Below are positions 34,945 through 44,080 of a stretch of 64,000 bases of DNA, piece by piece. The stretch is from Allohahella sp002354735. GTDB lineage: Bacteria; Pseudomonadota; Gammaproteobacteria; Pseudomonadales; Oleiphilaceae. The notes under the pieces were generated by a model. It was not told where the DNA came from. It saw only the letters and a list, made by a program, of their open reading frames with translations, and ran no database searches. The stretch spans positions 2,232,001 through 2,296,000 of the forward strand of contig NZ_CP172312.1 in assembly GCF_047946665.1 (NCBI RefSeq), read 5' to 3'. Within the stretch, counting starts at the first letter, position 1. Each line of letters starts with the position of its first letter. Position numbers and translations under genes: made by a program.

Positions 34945-35910
34945 TCATTCAGCAAGCTTGAGTTTGTGGGGCACGACGGTTACTGGCGGTATATCCTCGC
35001 CATTGACCGCCTGCCGCATAAGCTCTGCTGCTTTTTCGCCGATCTGGCGGAAGTCGACATAGACGTAGCCGTGAAGAAGTCGGTCTTCCACCAGCTCATC
35101 ATAAGCGGGCAGACCTTCGCCGACAGCAGCAACGATTACCGGATCGTACTTTTCAATATTCTCGAAGAAGGGGGCGATCGTTTGTCGGTAACGCTGAGGA
35201 TCCAGGATCATCCAGTGTCCCAATGAAATCAGTACATCGGGCTGAACACTTCGTAGTGTGGCCTCGACCTGCATCAGCGCCCTGCTCACGTCGTCACCCG
35301 AATCCCACGGGCATCGGGGCGACTCTGTCCATCCCCCTTCGCCGGTTAACGGCTGGCCCGGCGGTCTATTCAAGTCCCCGCTCAACCCTTGTCGGACTCC
35401 CCAGGTTCTCAGCATCATATTAGGATCATGAACACTCGACATAATGCAGATGGTTGCGGGCGCGACCCTGAGTTGCAGCACCGCTTTTGCCAGATCACGC
35501 CCAAAGGCTACGTTGTCCATGCCAACATAGCCGAGCGCAGCGCTTGAGTGTGGCGGACTGAAAGGGGAATCGAAAGTGATGACCGGTATCTTTTTGCGCT
35601 CAAGAATACCTGCGATCAATTTCGAGTGAACGACCGACACAGCCAGTGCGTCGAACTTTTGTTCAGCCAAAGCAGAAATGATAGCGCTGGCCTGTTGCCT
35701 GGGCTGCGCGGGGCCCTCACTCCCGATAAAAACGCAGCGGTCACCCCAGCGCTGTGCGGCCTGGTTGCAGCCTTGCCAGGTATCGACGAAATTTCTGTCG
35801 CTGGCACTTTTACCTGCGATACCATAGGTCAGGCCTTCAGCATGACTCACTTCAAGTGTCTGCACTACCGCCAGCAAAACAAACGTTAGAACCTTAGTGG
35901 ACCTTATCAT
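34945..35910 (-). CDS. Stand-alone periplasmic type 1 sugar-binding-like protein
   Basis: 321 residues with a signal peptide ending EVSHAEG. The rest is a type 1 periplasmic-binding fold of the RbsB/LacI effector kind: repeated alpha/beta units (FDALAVSVVHSKLIAGILERKKIPVITFDSP; GYVGMDNVAFGRDLAKAVL; LHGYVYVDFRQIGEKAAELM). No permease or ATPase of the ribose-type transporter is near it, so it may feed a sensor, such as the histidine kinase in this cluster, or work with a distant transporter. It converges on the importer operon. Confidence 0.8.
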   Translation of the reverse strand: MIRSTKVLTFVLLAVVQTLEVSHAEGLTYGIAGKSASDRNFVDTWQGCNQAAQRWGDRCVFIGSEGPAQPRQQASAIISALAEQKFDALAVSVVHSKLIAGILERKKIPVITFDSPFSPPHSSAALGYVGMDNVAFGRDLAKAVLQLRVAPATICIMSSVHDPNMMLRTWGVRQGLSGDLNRPPGQPLTGEGGWTESPRCPWDSGDDVSRALMQVEATLRSVQPDVLISLGHWMILDPQRYRQTIAPFFENIEKYDPVIVAAVGEGLPAYDELVEDRLLHGYVYVDFRQIGEKAAELMRQAVNGEDIPPVTVVPHKLKLAE

Positions 35911-36013
35911 ATGGCTGCAATTCCAGTTCGAATGTCCGCGTGTGTCTCGATACTAATCGTGGACGAAAGACAAAGCGAGGCCTGATAGATTGCCCCAGTC
36001 CGGACCGAGCCGC

Positions 36014-36502
36014 ATGCACGCGCATGATCTGAAACTACTGCTGATCGACGCCATTATTTCAAACCTGAAAACGGATCTGGAGACAGCAGTGGCGCAAGCG
36101 CTTGGCGCCCACGACGCTGCCACACATGAAGAGAGCGCGGCTGAAAATAAATATGACACCTTTGGACTCGAGAGCGGCTATCTCGCTTCGGGTCTCTCAC
36201 GGCGGGTGCGGGAAATCGAGCAGTCATTGCAGGCCTATCGCGACATGATGCCACGGGCTTTCAACGTAGACGACGAGATCAGGCTTACGGCCTTGGTCAC
36301 GCTTGATAACGACGAGAGCCTGCAGTACTTCCTAGGGCCTGGCGCCGCCGGATTGGTCCTCAGCTTCGAAGACTGTGCTGTCCGCGTCATCACCCCACAG
36401 GCCCCATTGGGTCAGCAGCTGCTTGGCAAGCGCGTCGGCGACGATATTCAGTTGATGCAGAAAGGCGCTTTGATACCGGCAAGCATTACAGACGTCGCCT
36501 GA
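36014..36502 (+). CDS. GreA/GreB-like RNA polymerase secondary-channel factor
   Basis: About 162 residues from ATG 36014 (the frame reaches a TTG at 35990). The N-terminal part is helical with an acidic turn, EESAAENKYDTFGLESGYLA, which corresponds to the acidic-tip region of Gre factors. The C-terminal half has the Gre FKBP-like pattern (SLQYFLGPGAAGL; APLGQQLLGKRVGDDIQL). Gre factors stimulate transcript cleavage in stalled RNA polymerase; this small divergent member is distinct from true GreA and GreB, and its activity cannot be assumed. It stands alone between unrelated genes. Confidence 0.75.
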   Translation: MHAHDLKLLLIDAIISNLKTDLETAVAQALGAHDAATHEESAAENKYDTFGLESGYLASGLSRRVREIEQSLQAYRDMMPRAFNVDDEIRLTALVTLDNDESLQYFLGPGAAGLVLSFEDCAVRVITPQAPLGQQLLGKRVGDDIQLMQKGALIPASITDVA

Positions 36503-36588
36503 TTCGACCTACGGCTGTGCCTACTGCGCGCTTGGAGCAGGTGCTACCATGATCTGCTCGCCTTCGCCGGCAAAACCCGGATCATCTC

Positions 36589-37515
36589 ATGTCGCCTGCT
36601 GCAATCGGTATTGGTAGTGCTTTTTTAGCCTTCTTCATCTGGGGCTTTCTGCCACTCTATCTCAAGCTACTTGGTTCGTTAGGCTCGTGGGAGATCCTGG
36701 CCCACCGTATGGTGTGGTCGCTGCTTTTCCTCGCGGGACTCCTTACGGTTCTGAAGCAGTGGCGCTGGCTCAAGCCGACGCTAAGATCCAGACGCCTCAT
36801 CGTGCTGAGTACAGTAGCGGCGCTGTTGCTGAGCGCAAACTGGATTACCTATATCTGGGCAGTCAACTCAGGCTTTATCGTCAATGCGAGCCTCGGCTAT
36901 TTCATAAATCCGCTCATCAGCGTGCTGCTCGGATTCCTCTTCCTTCAGGAGCGGATGCGGTCGGTGCAGTGGCTGAGTGTGGCACTTGCTGCCTCTGGGG
37001 TATTCTATCTGACAATCTCCATGGGAGAACTGCCCTGGATCGCGCTCGTTCTGGGCTTCTCCTTCGGCTTCTATGGCTTGCTTCGCAAGCAGTCAGTGCT
37101 GAATTCGCCGAATGGGCTGACGCTGGAAACCATGATTTTAAGCCTGCCTGCCCTGGCCTATCTGCTTTGGCTGGAGGCAGATGGCAGTGGTGCATTCCTG
37201 CATAGCAGTTTTAGCCAGAACCTGTTGATGATCGGCACAGGCGTGATCACGGCGACTCCACTACTGCTGTTCGCACACGCTGCACAGCGAATTCCGCTGG
37301 CGACACTGGGGCTACTGCAGTACACGGCGCCCAGTATTCAGTTGCTGCTGGGCGTTTTCCTTTATGACGAGCCGTTTGGCGGCGACCGCATGATCGCCTT
37401 TGGACTGATCTGGACAGCACTCGCGATCTATAGCGGCGAGGGCCTGCTGCGCATGCGCAGGCGTCCCAAGCCCGCTGCCGCGAGCGAGGCCGTGATTGAC
37501 GCACGACCCGTTTGA
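36589..37515 (+). CDS. rarD: RarD-like EamA-family permease
   Basis: 308 residues with ten predicted TM helices in two EamA halves. The N-terminus IGIGSAFLAFFIWGFLPLYLKLL and the segments LLLSANWITYIWAVNSGFIVNASLGYFINPLISVLLGFLFLQERM and LQYTAPSIQLLLGVFLYDEPF are typical of RarD (chloramphenicol-sensitive protein family). The substrate is unknown. It ends 7 bp before the convergent aminopeptidase gene. Confidence 0.9.
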   Translation: MSPAAIGIGSAFLAFFIWGFLPLYLKLLGSLGSWEILAHRMVWSLLFLAGLLTVLKQWRWLKPTLRSRRLIVLSTVAALLLSANWITYIWAVNSGFIVNASLGYFINPLISVLLGFLFLQERMRSVQWLSVALAASGVFYLTISMGELPWIALVLGFSFGFYGLLRKQSVLNSPNGLTLETMILSLPALAYLLWLEADGSGAFLHSSFSQNLLMIGTGVITATPLLLFAHAAQRIPLATLGLLQYTAPSIQLLLGVFLYDEPFGGDRMIAFGLIWTALAIYSGEGLLRMRRRPKPAAASEAVIDARPV

Positions 37516-37522
37516 AAACTGC

Positions 37523-38899
37523 CTAAGGCAGCGTTTTGGTACCGAAATAGGCTTTCATGACGGTGTAGAAATTGTGCGGATCTTCGCTGCCGCAAAGCTC
37601 GCGCACTGAGTGCATGGCCCATTGCGGCATGCCGATATCCAGAGTTTTCACGCCGAGGGCAGAAGCGGTTATCGGGCCTATCGTACTACCACAGGCCATG
37701 TCCGACCTGACTACGAAACTCTGCCAGGGCAGATCGCACCGACTGGCCAGTTCTTCGTAGAATGCGCTGGTCACAGCATTGGTCGCATAGCGCTGGTTAT
37801 GGTTCACCTTGATGACAGGGCCACGATTCAACTGTGGTCCGTGATTTTCATCATGGCGATCAGCATAGTTGGGATGAATGGCATGGGCATTGTCCGCAGA
37901 CACCATGAACGAGCGCTCGAGGAGACGGTGGCAGCGGACGCTGACATCCTCAGTCGTCTTTTTGCTACGCACAGCAGCCACGATTCGCTGAATGGTGGAA
38001 GGTAACAGATTACCTTCTGCGCCCTCTGCAGACTGGGAACCGACTTCCTCGTGATCATTAAATACCAGAACACAGGGTTCATTCGTTTTCGAGTCCAGCA
38101 TGGCACGCAGACCAACATAGCAGGACAGCAGGTTGTCCAGCCTTGCCGAGGCGATCATCTGCGACTCCAGACCGATCACTGCACCGGGCTGGGTGTCGTA
38201 CAGGCTGAGCTCCCAGGACACTACGCGCTGCAACGAATCATCGTCAGCCGCTTTGCGAGCTTCTTCCAGCAGTATCTGCTCAAAGCCATCAGCCGAAAAA
38301 CCGCCATTTCCTGCCTGTTCGAGCAGGATCACCGGTGGCATATGCTTTTGAGGATTCACCGTGCGATTCTGATTCACTTCGCGGTCCAGATGGATGGCGA
38401 GACTCGGAACCGTAGCAATCGGTCGCTGAAAGTCGACAAGCAGACTGCAACGCTCACCACTGCTCGTGGTGACCACCACCCTGCCCGCCATGGACAGATC
38501 CCGGTCAAACCATGGGTTCAACAAGGCGCCTCCGTAAATTTCCACGCCGAGCTGTCCTGTGCCGTGACGACTCAGTGCCGGGAGCGGTTTCAGTTTGAGG
38601 CAAGGACTATCGGTATGTGCACCATAAAGGCGCAGGCCGCGGTTCACGGCATCGGCATCTGCCAATGCGGCAACGTGAGCGAGAATAACAATCGAGGAGT
38701 CGTTCCTGACGACATAGCTTCGGTCGAGCTCGGCTGCGGATAGCGTCCCCCAATCGGCCGCCGCATCGAGGCGCCGGAATCCTGCCTTGTTGAGCATCGC
38801 CTGCATGTTGGCGACGGCATGGAATGGCGTCGGCGAGTCATCAATGAATTTCAGGAGTGCCTTGTTGAAAGACTCCAGTTTGCTCTTTACCTCAGTCAT
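37523..38899 (-). CDS. apeB: M18-family aminopeptidase
   Basis: 458 residues from ATG 38899, one base after the stop of the giant upstream gene; the frame continues to 38923 inside that gene. Two-zinc M18 motifs are present: GAHTDSPCLKLKP, FNDHEEVGSQSAEGAEG, SADNAHAIHPNY and MACGSTIGPITA, with a C-terminal RELCGSEDPHNFYTVMKAYFG. The family removes N-terminal, often acidic, residues from peptides in the cytoplasm. The near contact with the giant envelope-protein gene suggests one transcript, although a functional link is not known. Confidence 0.93.
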   Translation of the reverse strand: MTEVKSKLESFNKALLKFIDDSPTPFHAVANMQAMLNKAGFRRLDAAADWGTLSAAELDRSYVVRNDSSIVILAHVAALADADAVNRGLRLYGAHTDSPCLKLKPLPALSRHGTGQLGVEIYGGALLNPWFDRDLSMAGRVVVTTSSGERCSLLVDFQRPIATVPSLAIHLDREVNQNRTVNPQKHMPPVILLEQAGNGGFSADGFEQILLEEARKAADDDSLQRVVSWELSLYDTQPGAVIGLESQMIASARLDNLLSCYVGLRAMLDSKTNEPCVLVFNDHEEVGSQSAEGAEGNLLPSTIQRIVAAVRSKKTTEDVSVRCHRLLERSFMVSADNAHAIHPNYADRHDENHGPQLNRGPVIKVNHNQRYATNAVTSAFYEELASRCDLPWQSFVVRSDMACGSTIGPITASALGVKTLDIGMPQWAMHSVRELCGSEDPHNFYTVMKAYFGTKTLP

Positions 38900-38900
38900 A

Positions 38901-41900
38901 TCAGTGTTCCGTTTTCGGATCATGAGAATCTTTGTGCTTATCCGGCGCCTGGGCGTTCTGCTCTGCAGCCTGCTGACTCAGAGGCTGTTCCGCGTCCTGA
39001 GTCAGCTGCTCGGGTTGTTTCTCTTCAGACGTCGGCGGAGCAGATGCATTCAGTCCAGCGACTGCATGGCTGGACTCATCCACCTCTGAATCCGCCGCTG
39101 CCTCGGTTCCGGGCCCGTCCTTGTCGTCCACAGCGGGTACTGGCTCAGACATACGTCGCCAGCCCCAGCGCAGCCACGCCAGCATCGCAAAAGCCAGCCA
39201 CAGCGACCACAGGAGCGCAAGCGCCCTATACAGCCAGATCGGTGTCCAGAACAGCTCGATCTTCGGCAGGCTGGATGCAGTATTGTCAATGTACCAATTG
39301 AGCACATTGGCCGTAGAACCCATGCCCATGACGTAATCCACTGGCTGCCCAATAAGCCCTCGCGAAATGCTCATCAGCACCCAGGCGAAAGCGGCGAGCG
39401 TGAGCGCGATGAGAAGCACCTGATAGGCTTTCTGCTGCGAGCGGCTAAGCTGGCTCATGACCCGCTCCCGATAGAAGAGCGTCGTAAGCCAGAGCAGCAG
39501 GATACCCAGCCCAGCCACCCAGCCCAGACTTGCACCGGCAGCCAGCAGCATCCACTGACCTATGCCCAGAGGATTATTACGGAGCAGTCCTGCTACGACG
39601 GCAGCAATGAGGAGTACGATGAGCAATGGCCAGAATAGCAATGCCGGACCGTAGTTCGGCCCATTCATGTGCAAAAGCCACGCGTTTCCGGGCAACACTG
39701 TGGTCACCTCGACGTTGTTCAGGGCTACAGGAAACTCGATGCTCGGCGTGGCGCCGCGCCAGTGGCTGCGTTGTGGCTCGGTCCAATTGACCTCGATGAT
39801 CTGACTGCCGAAGCCGAGTATGACATCGACGGACCCGCGACTCTGGGCCTGCGGGACCCGCTCACCGTTAAGCGTTACCGAGGTGATGTCGGCTTTTTCA
39901 GGCAGACGGAAAGAAAAGCGCTGGCTCCTCGACGCCCTGGCCTCGATGGTGAGATGACTCTCAGCTGATGACTGGCTGAAAGTCTTGCGCAGTTTTGCCT
40001 GATCGATGGTGAGCTGCTTACCTGCGATGACGTCGGGTCTGGTGATGGCCAGCGATACACTTTCGCCGGGCCGCGGCAGCCAACTTGGCTGCCACACGCC
40101 GCTGGAAGTCACGCTGTAGGGCGCAATGCCAGTGTAGGTGACCCGCCACAAGGGGCCGACCGCGAGATTCCACTGCTCTGTCCAGCTGTCATTCTGTGGC
40201 GCCTCCAGTTGAAGGGCGGACCGTGGGGCCAAGGTGGATGTCCAGCTGGTTGAGTCCTCCCCGTCCTGAATGGTGACCCGGATCCAGCCTGGCTTTGGTG
40301 TCTCGAAGCGACCCATCAGAGTTTCGCCCGGCAATAATGGCAGATCTATAGTCAGACTGCCGTTCAAGGGCGCAACTCGCTCTACGGTGGTTTTCACACG
40401 CCAGTCGACGCCAAGGTTGAGCGTTCTCTTGACCTTGGCGAACGCTGGTGCCGGCTCCTGAAACAGCAACTTGCGGGCATCAGGTCGTCTCGTGCTGCTG
40501 GAGTCACGTTCGAAGGTAAGCTCCCTTGCAAGCAGCTGAGTACCTGACAGACCCGAAGCGATCCAGTCGGTACTCTGCACGTCGACAAACCGTGGCAACA
40601 GAGGGAAGTAAATCTTGAACTGATCGAGATCCTCGATGCCGGCTTCCAGCCTGAGCGTAAATACACCCGCTTCGAGCTCTGTCTGCCAGACGCCGTTGCG
40701 ATCGGTGTGCCAGCGTTCGACGGGCTCACCATCAACTGAAACAGTGGATGGCACCCACCACCCACGCCGTGCTGGCAATGGCACCATCTGTCGAGTCTGG
40801 CTACTGACGACGAGGGTAAGCACGGCTTTATGCGCGTCAACCTCAAGAGAGGCCCGATCTACACTGACACAGTTCGGCAGACAGGCCGGGGGCATCAATA
40901 GTCGAGCTTCCATCTGTTGAAGCAAGGTTTCTGACGGTGCTGCCATAGCAGCTGCACTTGAAGCGGATTCGACAGTCGCTCCGACTAACTGTTGTGCTTC
41001 TGACGACGGTGACCATAGCAGAGGCAAAGAGCACCCCAACACCAGAGCCACCCCCAGACGTGTAGTAATACCTGGCTGCCAGGCACTATTGCCGGCATCA
41101 GCAGGCGCCGAATTCATCTTGCGTCGCCGGAATCGACGTCCCAGCGAACCGAATATGCCTGAATCGGGGAAATCGTCCGTCTCGTCGCCATATTCCTTGG
41201 GCAGCCACAGGCGTATCAACAGGAAGGCCAATAGCAGGAGATGTATACACATGGCGGTCGCGGTCTGCCATCGTGATAATACGATGAGCCGCAATGACTC
41301 TGACTGGCTGGCTGCGCTCTGCCACTTCAGCTCTACGCGGTGCCATCGCCATTCCGGTATCGCCGGTCCGGTTTGAAGCGGTTGATCACCCACGTCGTAG
41401 AGCCATTCTACATCCGGATCCGCCTGCGACTTGTAAAGCGACGGCGCGCTTTTGTTTCGCTCAAACACTGATGATGCCATCGGTGCGCCAAAATCGAGGC
41501 TCAGCGCATCGGCAGCCGTGCGCGATTCAATATCCGATCGAGGCAACAGAGGACGCTCTAGTTGAGGATGCATGACCAATCTGAGCTGTTCCGCGGCATA
41601 GATGACCAGAAAGACCGAAAACGCCGTCAGCGCCGTCATGTGCCCTATTCTGCGTATAGTCTCCAATCTGAAACGAAGTGTACCGACCGCATTGGCCCGA
41701 GCCAGGGGCCGACCGAGCAACAGTGTCGCAATCAGCAGCAAGAGGAGGACGCCGGCAGCCTGATAGGCGATAGCCACGGCCGGCAGCGCCACCATTCCCC
41801 AGCCAGCGCCGTAGATTCTGAAGACGCACACGCCGGCAAAAAGGATGAGGAAAAGATCCCAGACAGACCATTCATCGATCCAGCTACCCGAACTGAAATC

Positions 41901-43442
41901 CGCGCCTAGCGCAGCGAGTGCCCACCAGCCGGGCGGCAGCATGATCTCGAGACTGAGCTCCGTCAGCGGATGCTTCCAGCCGCTCGCTGGCATGGTGTAT
42001 GTGAGCCCGTTATGCAGTGCGGGCAATCGCGAAACTGCATCCAGATTGACATCGGTGGAACGAATTTCTACGCCATGGAGACCCGAATCCTCAAGCTGCG
42101 TAATGCTCTGCGGCACACCATCGAGTCTGACATGGCCAAGAAAGAATGGCGGTGCCATCTCAATGCGCCAGCCATCGTTCATGCGCCCGGTCAATCGGTC
42201 GCGCCAGAGCCACTCACGGGCATCGAACTGCAGCCAGACGGTACTGACCTGGCGAAGCTCATTACTTTCGACCTTGCCTACGCCACGATCCAGCTCCTTC
42301 AGCAGAAGTGGTGATCCTGGGGCAACACGAAACGCTGGCAGGGTTTTCCAGTCAGCGGGCAAAAGTGTTCTGTCCGGATCTATAGCCTCACCATTGATTT
42401 CAATCCGTCGCAGGCTAGGCCGGTTTTCAACGACCCAGATTTCCTGAGAGGGCCAACTGCCCTCGGCAGGCTCGGTGATGGAATAGGCGTTGACCTCACT
42501 GGTCTGGCGAAACACCGCATTGATAGTGAAGGAACCAGGCTGAAGCTGCACTTTCAGCGCGCCGTCCGACTCTATTTTTGCCGGTAGCGGACTGGCGAGA
42601 TCGATAAGTTTGAAGCCGGGAAGCTGAAAACCTGGCAAGGCGGCTTCACGACTGTCGCCCGCGACGTCCAGAACCAGCTGGGTGTGCAATAGTTTCGGTT
42701 GATCATCGACGAGTTTGCGGTAGACCTGCAGCCGCAGTGATGCCGGCTTCGCAGCACTCCGATCCCGATCGGTGACCAGCCAGATGTCATTGCTGTCGTC
42801 GATATAGACCTCATTACTCAGCACACCGGAACGCTGTAACTGCACCGGGCCAAAGGCCACTGGGACAGCGAGTTTCTGTGGCACACTCTTCCAGCGCAGT
42901 TCACCGCGGATCTCATGTTCTCCCGCGTCTACGTAGATACCTGGCTCACCGTGCTGGGAGGCCACAACTGGCGCACGCTGCCCATCCACCAGAACATCCT
43001 GTGGCCAGTTCGCCTTATCGCCCGGCAGAGGTGCGAACACCGCCTTACGGGCTGACAGGCGAAAATCGAACGATGCCCTGTTGGCACCAAGATCTACCGT
43101 GAGCGGGCTGACGTAAAAGCAGACATCGTTTTCGATGTCTTTATGATCTGCCTTGTCTTCCCAGTTGACGCTGTTGCGGGTACACGCCAGCTGCTCATTG
43201 CGCTGAAGGATCCATGGCACCCATTCCTGCAGGCTCGCAGGCCAGGCTGCAACTATGGATTTCTGCTGTGGACTCAGCTGTGACACGGAGACTGTCGCCT
43301 GTGCGAGCGCAGGCATCGAGAGCAGCAACAATACCAGGAGACAGCGCAGCAGACTGCTGCTGGCCTGAAAAAAACTCCGGTCAATGGGCGTATTCAATCG
43401 CGGCCATGCGAACCTGTGCGCAACGCAAACTTCAGCTTTCAT
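38901..43442 (-). CDS. Giant exported membrane protein of unknown function with internal duplication
   Basis: About 1513 residues from ATG 43442 (the frame reaches 43547 but would overlap the divergent gene). A signal peptide/TM with core LLRCLLVLLLLSMPALAQA lies at about 30-50. Large beta-rich periplasmic segments alternate with membrane clusters at about 525-630, near 730, and at about 1275-1440, followed by a charged Gln/Glu/Ala-rich cytoplasmic tail. A segment near residues 108-185 and one near 855-935 look like a duplication: both run through VD..A, a PLP turn, VxVDG, and a Gly-Glu-Ala ending. I recognise no family. It is followed within two bases by apeB. Confidence 0.75.
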   Translation of the reverse strand: MKAEVCVAHRFAWPRLNTPIDRSFFQASSSLLRCLLVLLLLSMPALAQATVSVSQLSPQQKSIVAAWPASLQEWVPWILQRNEQLACTRNSVNWEDKADHKDIENDVCFYVSPLTVDLGANRASFDFRLSARKAVFAPLPGDKANWPQDVLVDGQRAPVVASQHGEPGIYVDAGEHEIRGELRWKSVPQKLAVPVAFGPVQLQRSGVLSNEVYIDDSNDIWLVTDRDRSAAKPASLRLQVYRKLVDDQPKLLHTQLVLDVAGDSREAALPGFQLPGFKLIDLASPLPAKIESDGALKVQLQPGSFTINAVFRQTSEVNAYSITEPAEGSWPSQEIWVVENRPSLRRIEINGEAIDPDRTLLPADWKTLPAFRVAPGSPLLLKELDRGVGKVESNELRQVSTVWLQFDAREWLWRDRLTGRMNDGWRIEMAPPFFLGHVRLDGVPQSITQLEDSGLHGVEIRSTDVNLDAVSRLPALHNGLTYTMPASGWKHPLTELSLEIMLPPGWWALAALGADFSSGSWIDEWSVWDLFLILFAGVCVFRIYGAGWGMVALPAVAIAYQAAGVLLLLLIATLLLGRPLARANAVGTLRFRLETIRRIGHMTALTAFSVFLVIYAAEQLRLVMHPQLERPLLPRSDIESRTAADALSLDFGAPMASSVFERNKSAPSLYKSQADPDVEWLYDVGDQPLQTGPAIPEWRWHRVELKWQSAASQSESLRLIVLSRWQTATAMCIHLLLLAFLLIRLWLPKEYGDETDDFPDSGIFGSLGRRFRRRKMNSAPADAGNSAWQPGITTRLGVALVLGCSLPLLWSPSSEAQQLVGATVESASSAAAMAAPSETLLQQMEARLLMPPACLPNCVSVDRASLEVDAHKAVLTLVVSSQTRQMVPLPARRGWWVPSTVSVDGEPVERWHTDRNGVWQTELEAGVFTLRLEAGIEDLDQFKIYFPLLPRFVDVQSTDWIASGLSGTQLLARELTFERDSSSTRRPDARKLLFQEPAPAFAKVKRTLNLGVDWRVKTTVERVAPLNGSLTIDLPLLPGETLMGRFETPKPGWIRVTIQDGEDSTSWTSTLAPRSALQLEAPQNDSWTEQWNLAVGPLWRVTYTGIAPYSVTSSGVWQPSWLPRPGESVSLAITRPDVIAGKQLTIDQAKLRKTFSQSSAESHLTIEARASRSQRFSFRLPEKADITSVTLNGERVPQAQSRGSVDVILGFGSQIIEVNWTEPQRSHWRGATPSIEFPVALNNVEVTTVLPGNAWLLHMNGPNYGPALLFWPLLIVLLIAAVVAGLLRNNPLGIGQWMLLAAGASLGWVAGLGILLLWLTTLFYRERVMSQLSRSQQKAYQVLLIALTLAAFAWVLMSISRGLIGQPVDYVMGMGSTANVLNWYIDNTASSLPKIELFWTPIWLYRALALLWSLWLAFAMLAWLRWGWRRMSEPVPAVDDKDGPGTEAAADSEVDESSHAVAGLNASAPPTSEEKQPEQLTQDAEQPLSQQAAEQNAQAPDKHKDSHDPKTEH

Positions 43443-43546
43443 GGAAAATGTCTTATAAATAGTAAAGCGGGTGCTCGCGAAAGTAGCGTCAGGACCGGCT
43501 AAATGCAACTTAAGACACCGTGAGACTGGGAGAATACGTAATAACA

Positions 43547-44071
43547 ATGGCGCATAGCATTGATACTTCTGACATCTGGCTGCTCGATATCGAGGCCTAC
43601 TCCGGTGAAAGTGACAGTTTCCCGGTAGCCATCGCTTGGGGCATTATGGGCGGGCACATCAATCACGAACTGATCATTCCTGAAGACGAGTGGCTTGAAG
43701 AAGCCGAAGATCAGCCCACCACTTCCGAATTCAATTTGAATGACCTCCGCGAACGGGGCACGACTGCCCTCGACATCATAAGACAGCTGAACGAAGAGCT
43801 GGCTGACAAGCGTGTCGTGGTCGACGGCCTGGATATCGACGAAGCACTCCTCGAGCGCCTCTACGAGCCGTATAGCGCAGAGCCATCATTTGAGATCCAC
43901 AGTCTGACCAACTTTCTGAGCGATAATAATATCGACTACGACTTTCACGAGCTCTACGAGCGTCGTACGGAATTCGTTCAGGAGCAGGCCCAGGGGACAG
44001 ATGAGGCCGAAAAGAGCGTGTTTGCGCTCCATCAGCTCATAGAGGAGTATGTCCGGCGAAACGATGACTGA
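43547..44071 (+). CDS. Putative DEDD/DnaQ-like exonuclease-fold protein, possibly inactive
   Basis: 174 residues from ATG 43547 (GTG 43520 is an in-frame alternative). The N-terminal WLLDIEAYSGESDSFPVAIAW matches the first exonuclease motif (Asp14-x-Glu16) in a family of small DnaQ-like proteins, and VVVDGLDIDEALLERLY resembles the second. In the third motif, where an HxxxxD is expected, the sequence reads TDEAEKSVFALHQLI, so a catalytic residue may be replaced. Divergent from the giant gene, convergent with the helical protein at 44081. Function unknown. Confidence 0.65.
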   Translation: MAHSIDTSDIWLLDIEAYSGESDSFPVAIAWGIMGGHINHELIIPEDEWLEEAEDQPTTSEFNLNDLRERGTTALDIIRQLNEELADKRVVVDGLDIDEALLERLYEPYSAEPSFEIHSLTNFLSDNNIDYDFHELYERRTEFVQEQAQGTDEAEKSVFALHQLIEEYVRRNDD

Positions 44072-44080
44072 GCTGGGTGA

